From Saccharum officinarum (Eukaryota; Streptophyta; Magnoliopsida; Poales; Poaceae): a DNA stretch of 64,000 nucleotides. The stretch lies in contig CM036158.1 of the NCBI GenBank assembly GCA_020631735.1, positions 78,979,447 to 79,043,446 on the forward strand. Direction: 5' to 3'. The position numbers were made by a program, and so were the translations under genes. Below, in pieces: positions 11,157-22,133 of this stretch. Within the stretch, counting starts at the first letter, position 1; each line of letters starts with the position of its first letter. The notes under the pieces are model-generated. The model was not told the origin of the DNA, made no database searches, and was given only the letters and a program-made list of their open reading frames with translations.

Positions 11157-11567
11157 CCCTGACAAGAGGGAGCCATCTGGCTACTGACTGATGTGTAGCA
11201 CTGTCTGTTGTGATGTATATCAGGTGTTTGAAACACGTTGCCTGTGTAAGCTGGCTGCTGCCGCAGCTGTTGTAATTTTGTTATCAGCGTCATGTAAAAC
11301 ACATTAATCAGCTCAGACTTCAGACTCGAGATACCGGTCGTCGTTGTGAGTTATGACCATAGCTGCTTGAATTTGGCGCTTTGGTTTGCAATAGAAAGAT
11401 CTTACTTATGTTCGTGGCCCAGTGAATCAAGCAAGTTATGCATGCGTTGTAAATTTAGCATCTATTTGGTTTGAGACAAATTTTGGCCGTGGTCCAAAAA
11501 TTTATGACCGGACTTTCATTTCATTTTCTAAACTGACGTGAGCTCCATTAAATTCTAGCGGAAGTAA
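11157..11567. other. 3' region of CDKE1
   Basis: Probable 3' UTR and downstream flank of CDKE1. No other gene or clear repeat was seen before the MITE that starts at 11568. Confidence 0.5.
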
Positions 11568-12837
11568 GGCCGCGTTGGGTGCGGCTCCTGGTGCTCCGGC
11601 TCTGGCTCGCCGGGTAGAAAAACAGCTCCGACTCCTCAAAAATTGAACTAGAAAGAGCCAGAGGAGCACCACATTTGGGGCTTCTCTCGTCTCCGCCACA
11701 GTACTGCTACAGTGGAGGAGCTAAAGCTGGGAGAAACCCCCTCTATCGGTGTCTAGAGAACCGGGGGTCTAAACAGAGTGACAAGTGAATTTGTATCTAC
11801 GCGTCTAGGCCTGAATGGTGTGCAAAGTGGACACAAGGATGTATACTGGTTCGGGCATGAACGGTCCTACGTCTAATGGGTTTTACTGCTGCTCGTGTTG
11901 CCTTACACTAGAATGCTCATAGTAGGGGTTACAAGCTTTTCGAGAGAGGGAGCGGGTCCCAAATCTCTTACGAGGAGGTGTGTTGTGAGCTTCGATCGGA
12001 GTTGTTCGGTCCAAGTGAACTCTATTCGCTCGATGCCTCTAGGTGTTGGCCTCTGCCTCCCCTTTTATAGTTTCTAAAGAGAGAACTCGGGTTACATTCG
12101 CGGTAAAAAAGTAAAATGGAGAAAAGATGAAAGAGAAAAACAAAAAAGGTGGCATCGGGCGTGGCCGTCTTCCTCCTTATCCGGTGGGAGTAGTTCCTCT
12201 TGTAGCGCAGAGACGTTGATCTTTTGGCCTCTCCGTTTGTTGGTGCTATACGCTGTGGCCACCCTTCGTCCTATGCGCCTCTTAGCCATCAAGGACGGGT
12301 GGTACGGGCGTCCAGATTTGCGTAGAGAGGGGGTTAGGTGGTATAGTGGTCGTTACCCCCGTCGCTGTAGAGGTATGGATGCCGTCGTGGTGGAATGACG
12401 GGGGTCATGCTGGGTCAGGACGTGGTTCCCGTGCTCCTGTTGACTGTGCACGGTCACGTCTGTCCCATCGGCGGGAGTGGGTGCCACGGTTGGGGCCCCC
12501 TGGGGCTCCCCATCTTGCCAGAGGACTCCACACATCCCTCGGGCGAAGCGGAAGTATGCCAAGGGGGTCAGGCACTTTGATGACGTCACGGGGGCTCGGG
12601 CGAGGCGGAAAAATGCCGACCGAAGCGCCTATCTCGCCCAAGACCTTTCCGCAAGGCTCGAGTGGGATGGAGTTTATCGTTCGTGCCTCAAGCGACTAGC
12701 ATGCTGTCAGCGCCTTTAGCGGGTTGGTTTTACTGGGACCCCTACGGTGGGGCTTTAGCGATCGTGCATGGTACCATGTTTTGCCGTCTGTGGGGGTACC
12801 CTAGTATTCTGATACCCAACACCCTCCAAACGGGCTC
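11568..12837. mobile_element. Small Tourist-like MITE interrupted by a solo LTR
   Basis: The outer ends are GGCCGCGTTGGG and, reversed, GAGCCCGTTTGG, flanked by TAA at 11565-11567 and 12838-12840. TAA is the usual target of Tourist/PIF-Harbinger elements. Without the inserted LTR and its extra TSD copy the unit is about 187 bp. The short imperfect TIR makes the family call tentative; the nested arrangement is clear. Confidence 0.55.
11744..12821. mobile_element. Solo LTR with 5 bp target duplication
   Basis: A 1,078 bp block is flanked by CCCTC at 11739-11743 and 12822-12826. It begins TATCGGTGTC (the first dinucleotide is TA where TG is expected) and ends GATACCCAACA. No internal domain, primer site or second LTR is near, so this is what recombination between two LTRs leaves behind. 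A TATAAAAGG-like motif is on the minus strand near 12060. Orientation and superfamily cannot be fixed from the LTR alone. Confidence 0.82.
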
Positions 12838-12856
12838 TAAATATTTTCTATAGAAC

Positions 12857-13180
12857 ATGGGGGGCCAAGAGAGCCAAAGCCACGCTAAGCTTAGCACTGG
12901 CATCGGATTTGATGCTACAAAAAATAGGGTGGCTTGTGATAATATCACAGTTGTTAGAAATATTCGAGGCACAGGCTTTGGACCTTATGGCCATGTAATT
13001 CAAGAGATCAAGGCACGAGGAGAAAGTTTCACTTCAGTTGAGTTTGTTCATGAAGGTCAGATGTCTAGTGGGGATGCTCATAGGCTAGCGAGAGGCTCCC
13101 TGTATGAGGCAGTAGGTAGGCATGTCTGGTTTATCAGTCCGTCGGAGGGCGTTTGTACTTCTTATTCTCAGACCAGTTAA
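12857..13180 (+). pseudogene. RNase H-like domain fragment (retroelement-derived)
   Basis: A 107-codon frame ends in a typical plant RVT_3/RNase H-like C-terminus: EIKARGESFTSVEFVHEG, then GDAHRLARGS and GRHVWFISPSEGVC. The N-terminal third, which should hold the first catalytic acidic residues, does not look intact. Such fragments are common relics of non-LTR retroelements in grasses. It could also be a remnant of a host RNase H-like gene. No polymerase domain is nearby. Confidence 0.6.
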
Positions 13181-13199
13181 TAAAGTTTGAGATCCTCAA

Positions 13200-13219
13200 A
13201 CACACACACACACACACAA
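13200..13219. repeat. (CA)n microsatellite
   Basis: About nine to ten uninterrupted CA units directly after the RNase H-like fragment. Confidence 0.9.
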
Positions 13220-14045
13220 TTTAGCTTGTTCGGCGTCCTGAATTCGTCCAAACTGTCCTCCTTTGGTGCATGCAGGCTACAACGATGAATGAGGAAACGA
13301 TCATCCATCTGAATGTTTCCGGTTAAGTTGTAGACGTCGATTCGGGAGTCTAAGAAGGTGCATGCCAGTTGCAGCTGATGGTCCAGTGATTATGCACACA
13401 TCATCGTCGTGATGTCCCTTGGAGAATAGGACTAGACAGTTTTTCGCCGAAAACCGAGAACCGAACCAAGCCAAACTGAAATGTTGTTTTTCTCCGGCTT
13501 CAGCTTCGGCTTCGATTTTTGTTTTCTAGAAGGTCAGTATCTAGCTATGGCTTTAGTTTTGTACTCGAATGGAACCGAGCAGCCGAACAACCGAAGACAA
13601 GCTTTTTTTGAGAAAAAAACAGGATTGTATTTCACATGTGTAACTTAAGGTTTACATTGCAACCCTTACAACAGCACCTTTGAAGAAAAGGAAAATTACA
13701 TTTTGGTCCATACAAGGGTCTCCCGGTCATCTTCGTCACCGGCGATTGGAGCAGCCCCTCGACGAGCACCTACCACACCACAGGTTGGAGGGGAAACACA
13801 TCAAGGTTGCAACTTGAAGCCAAAGCCCTTCTTGACGAAGAAACATCAAAGTTTTCCATTGCCACAGCGAGTAGCGTGTCGCAAACATCAACATGCCATA
13901 GATACGTTGAACGCCCTAGCAGTAAAAGATGACCACCCGCCATCTCGTCGCCGAGAAACATGGGACTTATCGCCGCAAGCATCGCTGGCAACCCCAAGTC
14001 ATCGGATGACAAAGCAACCGAAAAGGGGAAAAAGACTGCTGAAGC
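13220..14045. other. Intergenic, dispersed repeat, insertion site of the large element
   Basis: About 13430-13605 is rich in AACCGAA/TTCGGTTT-type words and resembles 28350-28545 and 53165-53345, so it is a dispersed repeat of unknown class. The rest (13610-14045) is interrupted by the Sirevirus-like element and seems to continue at 27512. An open frame crosses 13703-14045 but has no recognisable domain. Confidence 0.5.
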
Positions 14046-14485
14046 TGAAAGCATCTAGGCCCCGGTGTTGGTTTCGGCAATTGATGACAACGCTTAATTA
14101 CCATGACTAACGTGTGTTTTGCAGAAACGTTGGTAAGTTAGGTCATGGAGATGATAACTGCTTTGAGCAATATGGTATTCATGTCCCTTGATGGAAATCA
14201 TTTCAGTTTTCAAAGGATCAACGACAAGATTAAGGACGGTTAGTTCCGGATGTCAAGGTGTTGAGTTACATCTGGAATAGTCATTAGGATCTTTGTTTCT
14301 TCCTTTGACCGTACTATAAAGGGGGGCATGAGCGAGTAGCTTGACCTAGGTGAGTCTTGTGTTTAGGTGTGGTGCACACTTGTCAAACTTAGCACTAGGT
14401 AGTTCGAGAAAAGCTCAGAGTTCAGTTAGAAGCAACTTGGTTCAAGTTGCGTCGTGTTTAGAAGACGTTTGAGCCGTTTACCTAT

Positions 14486-14905
14486 GACCGGACGCGTCCG
14501 GTCAGTACTAATACTTCACTGCAGTTTCAACTGATTGATCGGACGCGGTCCTTGAGAGGACCGGATGCGGTGGTCAGTCTGACACGTGTTTCAGAGGGTA
14601 AACAGCGTAATCGGACGCGACTGTGAAGTGATCGGCGTGTCCGGTCACGTTCCAGTAAGGTCCCGTGGTGACCTGACACGTCCGGTCACCTATGATCGGA
14701 CGCGGTCATGCGTCAGATCATTTTTCCAGTAAGCTCTTGCATGATCGGACGCGTCCGATCATCCCTGATCGGCGCGTCCGGTCATCTCAGACCGGTGCGT
14801 CCGGTCATCACAGATCGGCGTGTTCGGTCACTCAGCGTAGCTTTCGATTTTCAACTGTTACACCTGACCGGCGCGTTCGGTCATGTCGACAGGCGCGTCC
14901 GGTCA
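14486..14905. repeat. Palindromic CCGGACGCG array in U3 of the 5' LTR
   Basis: The first unit, GACCGGACGCGTCCGGTC (14486-14503), is a perfect 18 bp palindrome. About a dozen further full or half units follow, such as GATCGGACGCGTCCGATC and GCGCGTCCGGTCA, with spacers of 5-40 bp. The array stops about 50 bp before the TATA box. Palindromic CGG/CCG-core repeats in Sirevirus LTRs are known; a regulatory role here is inferred from position. Confidence 0.88.
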
Positions 14906-14956
14906 GTGCGCGTTTTGCTGTTTCGAAAGGTAACAGTTGGATTTATCTGAGGGGTG

Positions 14957-14964
14957 TATAAATA
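14957..14964 (+). promoter_or_regulatory. TATA box of the 5' LTR
   Basis: TATAAATA about 50 bp after the palindrome array and about 700 bp before the primer site, the expected place for the Pol II start of the element. The same octamer is in the 3' LTR at 26803-26810. Confidence 0.75.
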
Positions 14965-15668
14965 CATCCCCTCCACCTCTTTTAGAGGCCTCTTTCTCAT
15001 TTATTCAGCTGAGAAACACCTTTGAAGTGCAAGGGAGTGCAAGAGCCCTAGTGAGGATAGAGATTTGCGAATCAAAGTTTGATAATCCTCTCTAGTGACA
15101 AGAGTGTAGCAAGTGTGCATCCATCTTCTCATTAAGCTTGTTGTGGTCAAGTGAGAGTTCTAGCTTGTTACTCTTGGTGATCGCCATCACCTAGACGGTT
15201 TGGTGGTGATTGGAAGTTTGGTGATCATCCGACGAGATTATGGGTGACCCAACTCAAGTTGCGAGCGGTTTTGGGTGATTCGCCGTGACGGAGTGTCGAA
15301 GAATCAACCCGTAGAGAGCACTTGATCCTTGCGCAGATCAAGGGGGAGCTACACCCTTGCGCGGGTGCTCCAACGAGGACTAGTGGGGAGTGGCGACTCT
15401 CCGATACCTCGGTAAAACATCACCGTGTTCCTAACCCTTACTTTCAAGCATTTACTTTCGTGTATTACTTTCATTGCTTGTTTACTTTCCTAGAATTGCC
15501 ATGCTAGTCTAGGATTGGAACTTAGGGTGCAAAACTTTTATCGGTAGAATCACAAGGAACACTAGTAGGCACTAGGGGTGAAGTTTGGCTTGTAGGATTT
15601 AATTCTTGCAATTAATTTTTAGAAAAGCTCAATTCACCCCCCCTCTTGGGCATCTTGATCCTTTCAAT

Positions 15669-15681
15669 TGGTATCGGAGCC
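15669..15681 (+). other. Primer binding site
   Basis: TGGTATCGGAGCC, a one-base variant of the common tRNA-Met complement, lies two bases after the 5' LTR. Element 2 uses the identical 13-mer. Confidence 0.88.
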
Positions 15682-15719
15682 ATGTTGCTCTTAATTTTGG
15701 CTTCACCGCCTAGAGCAAG

Positions 15720-18065
15720 ATGTCTAATGGGGAAGGACCACCTCCCATTTTTGAGGGAGATGATTTTCCATATTGGAAAATTCATATGGAGGCGTACCTC
15801 GAAGCCATAGATGTTGGGTGCCTTAGAGCCGCAACCGAAGGGCTTCCTCCTATAAGGGATCCCGCCAATCCAAGTGGTGACGAGGAGAAGTACGACCGGT
15901 GGAATGCAAAGGCAAAAAATGCACTCTACCGGGGTTTAGGCAAAGATATCTTCAATCGTGTGCGTAATGCCAAAAACGCTCATGAATCGTGGGAAAATCT
16001 TTGTGCTCTCCATGAGGGAACTAAGAATGAGCGTGAGGAACACTATCATATTGCCTTAAAGAAAATTAATTCTTTTGAGATGCTTCCCAAAGAAAGTGCT
16101 AATGAGATGTACACTCGTTTGAATGTTCTTGTAGAAGATCTTAATGCTCTTGGACTCACTCAAATGAGTCAATCAGATGTTGCAAGGAGGATCTTGAGTG
16201 TTCTTCCCGTTGAGAAGTATGGACACATTGTCACCATACTTTATCATAGTGATCTCTCCACCGCAACACCGACACAAGTATTGGGAAAGATCAACGCACA
16301 TGAGATGTACATGCACATCACTCTGGAAGAGGGCTCATCATCTTCCAAGAAGAAAGACTTGGCCTTCAAAGCTAGCCATGAAAAGAAAAAGAAGAAGGGC
16401 CAAGCCATGATAGTGCAAGAAAGCTCAAGTGAAAGTGACATTGATGATGAATCACTTGCACTCATGGTGAGGAAGACCACCAAGATGCTAAAGAAGCTCA
16501 ACAAGAGTGGCATCAAGTTTGATGGCCAGAAGAAGAAATTCTTCACAAGTAGCAAAAGGAAGCCAATCTCTGAAATGGATTGCTTCAAATGTGGAGAACT
16601 TGGCCACCTAGCTCACCAATGCCCGAAGCCTCCAAAAGACAAGTACAAGAATAAGTACAAGGGCAAGAAAGATGACTCAAGTGATGAAGAAGATGAGAAG
16701 AGAAAGAACAAGCCATACAAAAAGAAAGATGGCAAGAAAGGAGAGTTCTACAAGAAGAAGAAGAAGGGAGGCAAGGCTTATATTATTGGTGATTGGCTCA
16801 CTGACATTGAATCATCATGTGAGTCCTCCGGCGATGAAAGTGATAATGAAAAAGAGAAGATCGCCGTATTTGTGATTGTGTCATCATCATCTTCACCGAC
16901 ATCTTCATCACCACCTTCACCGCCACCTTCACCATCATCTTCCGCTACTCATCTATGCCTTATGGCTAAGGGTGATCGAAAGGTACAAAATAGTGATAGT
17001 GATGATGATGATGATAGTGATAGTGATGATGAATATGATGCACCTTCTTATGATGAACTTGTAAAATTGTTGAACAAATACTCTAAAATCATAAGAAGAA
17101 CTAGAAATGAAAATGATGAGCTTCAACATGAAAATGAATCACTCTCATCTAAGCTTGAAAGTGCACATAAGACTAGGGATGAGCTCATAGATCAAAATGA
17201 AACTATATCTTCTTCTCTCAAGGAGCTCAAAACTTCTAACAAGGAGCTTAGAGATAAACATGATAAAATTGAGAAGAAGCATGGTGAACTCATCACTAGG
17301 CTAAACTTGCTAAAAGATGAATATACCGCCTTGAAAATCAATTATGATACTCTTATTGTTGCCAATGAGCTTGCTCTTGAGACACATGATGCCACTAACC
17401 AAATTGTTAAGATTGATATAGCTACATCATGTGATGATTTGATTGTTGAGAACTTTGAGCAAGGCTCTAGCGGCAAAGGCAAGAGTGTGGTTGAGGCAAA
17501 TGACTATGATGAGTATGTCAAGCTCAAGAGTGAGAATGAGATGCTTAAAGTTGAGAACAAGAAGTTGATGGCTCTTGAAAAGCAAGCTTCAAATGAGTCA
17601 CTTATTGAAGAAAACAAGAAGCTCAAGCAAGAGAAAGAGCATCTCAAGACCGGCCTAAGCAAGTTCACAAGAGGCCAATATTTGCAAAGTGAGCTACTCA
17701 TGAACACCGTCATGAAGTTGGATAGAAGTGGCATTGGTTATTTGGCAAATCAATAGAAGAAGGTCAAGGCTCAACAACTTCAAAGCAAGTCAAAGCCCAA
17801 ACCAAAGAGATGTGTTGAGTGTGGACAAGAAGGCCATTTTGCTCATGAGTGCAAAACTCCACCACCACAACCCTTGCCCAAGCATGCTAGACCCTTTGCC
17901 TTCAATGCTCATTACATGCTTAGAAAGGACTCAAGTGGAAAGATGAAAGTCATGTTCTTGGGTCCCCCTAACAAGAATAGGCCTAAGAAAATGTGGGTTG
18001 CCAAGTCACTAGTTGAGAAAGTTAAGGGTCCCTCTCAAGTTTGGGTCCCTAAACAAAAGGCTTGA
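15720..18065 (+). pseudogene. Sirevirus-like gag with one in-frame stop
   Basis: The 782-codon frame is broken by one TAG at 17754-17756 (after 678 codons). The N-terminal part is a UBN2-type copia gag (FEGDDFPYWKIHMEAYL). A CCHC zinc knuckle CFKCGELGHLAHQC starts near residue 288. Lys-rich and Asp/Ser-rich tracts and a long coiled coil (about residues 450-670) follow. A second knuckle, CVECGQEGHFAHEC, starts near residue 698, after the TAG. The frame ends VWVPKQKA and TGA. Start chosen at the ATG 38 bp after the primer site. The TAG is probably a mutation; programmed readthrough is possible but unsupported. Confidence 0.88.
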
Positions 18066-18079
18066 TCTCTTGTGTGTAG

Positions 18080-21000
18080 GTGAACTACAAGACCGGTGGA
18101 TCTCATTGGGTGATTGATAGTGGTTGCACACAACATATGACCGGTGATCCTCGTATGTTCACCTCACTTGAAGAGGATGGGTATGTCAAGACAAGATCAC
18201 ATTTGGGGACAATTCCAAGAGCAAAGTCAAGGGTATAGGCAAGGTTGCAATATCAAATGATTATTCTCTCTCAAATGTGCTCTATGTTGCTTCATTGAGT
18301 TTCAACTTACTATCCGTTGGGCAACTTTGTGATCTTGGCTACCAATGCTTGTTTAGTCCAAATGAAGTGGTTGTTACAAAGATAGATGACAAGCAAGTGA
18401 TTTTCAAGGGTTTTAGATACAATAATCTCTATCTAGTTGACTTCACCTCCGAAGATGCAAACTTGATGACATGTTTGTTCACCAAGACTACACTTGGATG
18501 GCTTTGGCATAGGAGGCTTGCTCATGTTGGAATGAACACTCTCAACAAGCTATTGAAGAAAGAATTAGTGAGAGGTTTGAAGGATGTAAAGTTTGAGAAG
18601 GACAAACCTTGTAGTGCATGTCAAGCCGACAAACAAGTTGCAAACACTCATCCAACTAAAGCCTACATGTCAACATCAAGAGTACTAGAACTTCTACACA
18701 TGGATTTGTTTGGTCCTACAACTTACAAGAGTTTGGGTGGAAATCTCTATTGCCTAGTAATTGTGGATGATTACTCAAGACACACTTGAACTTTCTTTCT
18801 TCATGACAAATCCAAAGTGGCAAATTGCTTCAAGAAGTTTGCAAAGAGGGCTCAAAATGAATTTGAAGTCAAGATAAAGAAAATTAGAAGTGATAATGGC
18901 AAAGAGTTTGACAACACCAACATTGAAGTATATTGTGATGAAATTGGAATCAAGCATGAAGTTTCATCAACCTACACTCCTCAACAAAATGGTGTAGTTG
19001 AGAGAAAGAACCGGACCTTGATCACTCTTGCAAGAACAATGTTAGATGAGTACAACACACCAGAAAAATTATGGGCCGAGGCAATCAACACCGCATGCTA
19101 TGCATCAAATCGCCTCTTCCTACAAAAGTTCCTTTGCAAGACCCCTTATGAGTTGCTAAATGGGAAGAAGCCAGACGTCTCATTCTTTCGGGTGTTTGGT
19201 TGTAAATGCTACATCTACAAGAAACGTCAACACCTAGGGAAGTTCCAAATGCGTTGTGATATTAGTTTTCTTGTTGGATACTCATCAAAGTCCAAAGCAT
19301 ATAGAGTATTTAACCATGCCACCGGTTTGGTTGAAGAAACATATGATGTGGAATTTGATGAATCTAACGGCTCCCAAGGAGCAATTGAGAATTGTGATGA
19401 TGTAGGTGATGAACCATTGAGGGAGGCCATGAAGAACATGCCGGTAGGAGACATCAAGCCTAAAGATGATAAAGACGATGTACAAATTGTCAATCCACCA
19501 TCTTCATCATATGTGCCTCAAGATGATGACAAGAATGAGAGAGTTGAAAATGAAGACACCCATATCTCTCATCATCAAGCTGAGGCACAAGCACAAGATG
19601 TTGATGCCCCCCATCCTACTACTCAAATGGTTGATTGAAGAAACTCACCCCTACTTCAAGCACATCCACAAGATCTCATCATAGGGAGTCCTACAAAGGG
19701 TGTAATGACTCGATCTCAAAAGTTTAATTCTTTTGTTGAACATCACTCTTTTGTCTCTTGTCTTGAACCTAAGAATGTAGAAGAAGCTCTTCAAGATCCG
19801 GATTGGGTGAATGCCATGCATGAAGAATTGAACAACTTCGCCCGCAATCAAGTTTGGACACTTGAAAAGCATCCAAAAGGTGCAAGAGTCATTAGAACCA
19901 AGTGGGTGTTCCGCAACAAGCAAGATGATCAAGGGGTAGTAGTAAGAAACAAGGCAAGACTAGTAGCAAAAGGGTTCTCTCAAGTTGAAGGTCTTGATTT
20001 CGGAGAGACTTTTGCACCCGTTGCAAGACTTGAAGCCATTCGTATCCTTCTTGCATATGCATCACATCATGATATGAAATTATATCAAATGGATGTGAAA
20101 AGTGCATTCTTAAATGGTTTCATAAATGAACTAGTCTATGTTGAACAACCTCCTGGGTTTGAAGACCCTAGATATCCTAATCATGTTTATAGGTTGTCCA
20201 AGGCGCTATATAGGCTCAAGCAAGCCCCTAGAGCGTGGTATGAGCGCCTCCGGGACTTCCTCATTGAGAAGGGCTTCGTTATTAGGAAGGTTGACACCAC
20301 ACTATTCACCAAGAAGTTTAATGAAGAGATCTTTATTTGTCAAGTCTATGTTGATGATATTATCTTCGGGATAACAAATGAAGATTATTGCAAAGAATTT
20401 GGTGAATTGATGTCAAAAGAGTTCGAGATGTCAATGATTGGTGAGCTAACATTCTTTCTTGGGTTTCAAGTCAAGCAAATGAGAGAAGGGATTTTTATCT
20501 CACAAGAAAAGTATACCAAGGATCTTCTCAAAAGATTAAAGATAGAAGAATGCAAGCCAATCAAGACCCCAATGCCAACTAATAGACATCTCGACCTAGA
20601 TGAGGGAGGTAAACCAATCGATCAAACTCTTTACCGTTCTATGATTGGTAGCTTGTTGTACCTTACCGCATCTAGGCCCAACATCATGTTTAGTGTGTGC
20701 ATGTGTGCCTGCTTTTAAGCGTGCCCTAAAGAACCTCACCTAAGTGCCGTAAAAAGAATCCTAAGATATCTTAAGTATACCCCAAGCATTGGACTTTGGT
20801 ACCCTAAAGGAGCTAGATTTCAACTAGTTGGCTACTCCGATTCGGATTATGCCGGTTGCAAAATTGATAGAAAAAGCACATCCGAAGGATGCCATTTGCT
20901 TGGGAGATCCTTAGTATCTTGGTCATCTAAAAAGCAAAATAGTGTGGCTTTGTCCACCGCCGAGGCGGAATACATTGCCGCGGGGGCTTGTTGTGCACAA

Positions 21001-21303
21001 ATCTTATATATAAAACAAACTCTCCTAGACTATGGAGTTGTTCTTAAAAAGGTGCCCCTTTTATGTGACAATGAAAGTGCGGTTAAAATTGCTAATAATC
21101 CGGTACAACACTCTCGCACCAAGCACATTGATATCCGCCACCACTTTCTAAGAGATCATGTTGCTAAAAATGATATATCCCTAGAAGGTGTAAGAAGTGA
21201 AAATCAATTAGCGGATATCTTCACTAAACCTTTAGATGAGGCTACCTTTTATAGATTGAGAAGTGAACTAAATGTGCTTGATTCTAGTAATTTTAAAAGA
21301 TGA
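18080..21303 (+). pseudogene. Sirevirus-like pol (PR-INT-RT-RH), degenerate
   Basis: Copia order is clear. Protease: DSGCTQHMTGD near 18116. GAG-pre-integrase HHCC region: WHRRLAHVGM and CSACQ near 18505-18620. Integrase core: HMDLFGP and the DNGKEF/QQNGVVERKNR region to about 19200. [14 protein letters not shown] through YVDDIIFG near 20350. RNase H: STAEAEYIAAG, CDNESAV, DIRHHFLRDH, DIFTKPLD, to the stop at 21303. A frameshift lies near 18190, with in-frame stops at 18787-18789, 19636-19638 and 20716-20718. It cannot make a full polyprotein. It begins in a different frame from gag, just after a splice-acceptor-like TTGTGTGTAG. Confidence 0.92.
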
Positions 21304-21796
21304 GCTTATGTTGTCCCTTGCATTGCATTGTATTTTATGCCATGTTTATTTTGCCGCAATGCATCTAGGACTTGTCTAACACGGTTACGATAACCCTCCT
21401 TTGGAGGAGTGAAAAAGCCTAACCTTGGATCAAACTTGACAAGCAACCTAGCTCTCCTTTTTTGTTTTGCATTGTATATGCATGGTTGTTGCTTTGTCGT
21501 TTCTTTTCGGTTTAGCTTTGAGTAACCTCTGTGTTCGTCCATGAATAGAGAGAGCATTTGAAGCTCCCAAGGGTTCATAAACTCTATTGTATGGCCATAC
21601 GTTGCTCCTCGGGTGTTTATTGAATTTTTTCTTAAAAATAATACTAGCCTAAGGCAAAATATTTTGAAAATTTTGAGGGTTTGAGTGAGGTCACTCATAT
21701 CAGGTTCCAATTGGTGTTTATTTGAGTCTCTTTGAATTGGAACTTGATAGGGAGAAGTCACGTCGAAAAACGGTTTGAAAAAGAGCTTTTTACAGC

Positions 21797-22133
21797 GACT
21801 GGACGCTGGACCGGACGCTGCATCGGACGCGGTTCAGTTTCACCACCGCATCCGGTCTTGGCGTCCACCAGCGCGTCCGGTCATTCCCGAAGTTTTTTTT
21901 GAAACCTCTAACCGAACGCTGCACCGGACGCGCCCCTGTCGACCACCGCGTCCGGTCCCGGTAACCATCACCGCGTCCGGTCATCCGTTCCAAATTTTCG
22001 GGCTATGTCAAACCGGACGCTGTCAGCGTCCGATCGTGGATAATCGGACGCGTCCGATCATTCTAGGAGCTTACTGGAATGTGACCGGACGCTGTCTCCA
22101 CCGTGTCCGGTCATTCGCCACCGCGTCCGGTCA
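21797..22133. repeat. Internal CCGGACGCG palindrome array between pol and the extra ORF
   Basis: About fifteen full or half units of the motif seen in the LTR U3, including the 18-mer palindrome ATCGGACGCGTCCGATCA near 22042-22059. It begins about 490 bp after pol. No such internal array is apparent in element 2. Confidence 0.85.

Larger units (their letters stand above)
14046..15666 (+). repeat. 5' LTR of Sirevirus-like element 1
   Basis: 1,621 bp, against 1,618 bp for the 3' LTR. They differ at scattered bases and, inside the palindrome array, by gain or loss of whole units. Layout by position: U3 with the array (14486-14905), a TATA box (14957-14964), then R/U5. Confidence 0.93.

Noticed and set aside
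13703..14110. 135-codon plus-strand frame
   Set aside because: It crosses the LTR border of element 1 and has no recognisable domain.
14486..14905. Regular short repeats that might suggest a CRISPR array
   Set aside because: Units are palindromic, vary in length and spacing, lie inside plant LTRs and have no unique uniform spacers or cas genes.
14692..14961. Overlapping open frames across the palindrome arrays (also 26577-26807, 55014-55461, 63327-63791)
   Set aside because: They arise from the repeated CCGGACGCG units, have no start context and no known domain.
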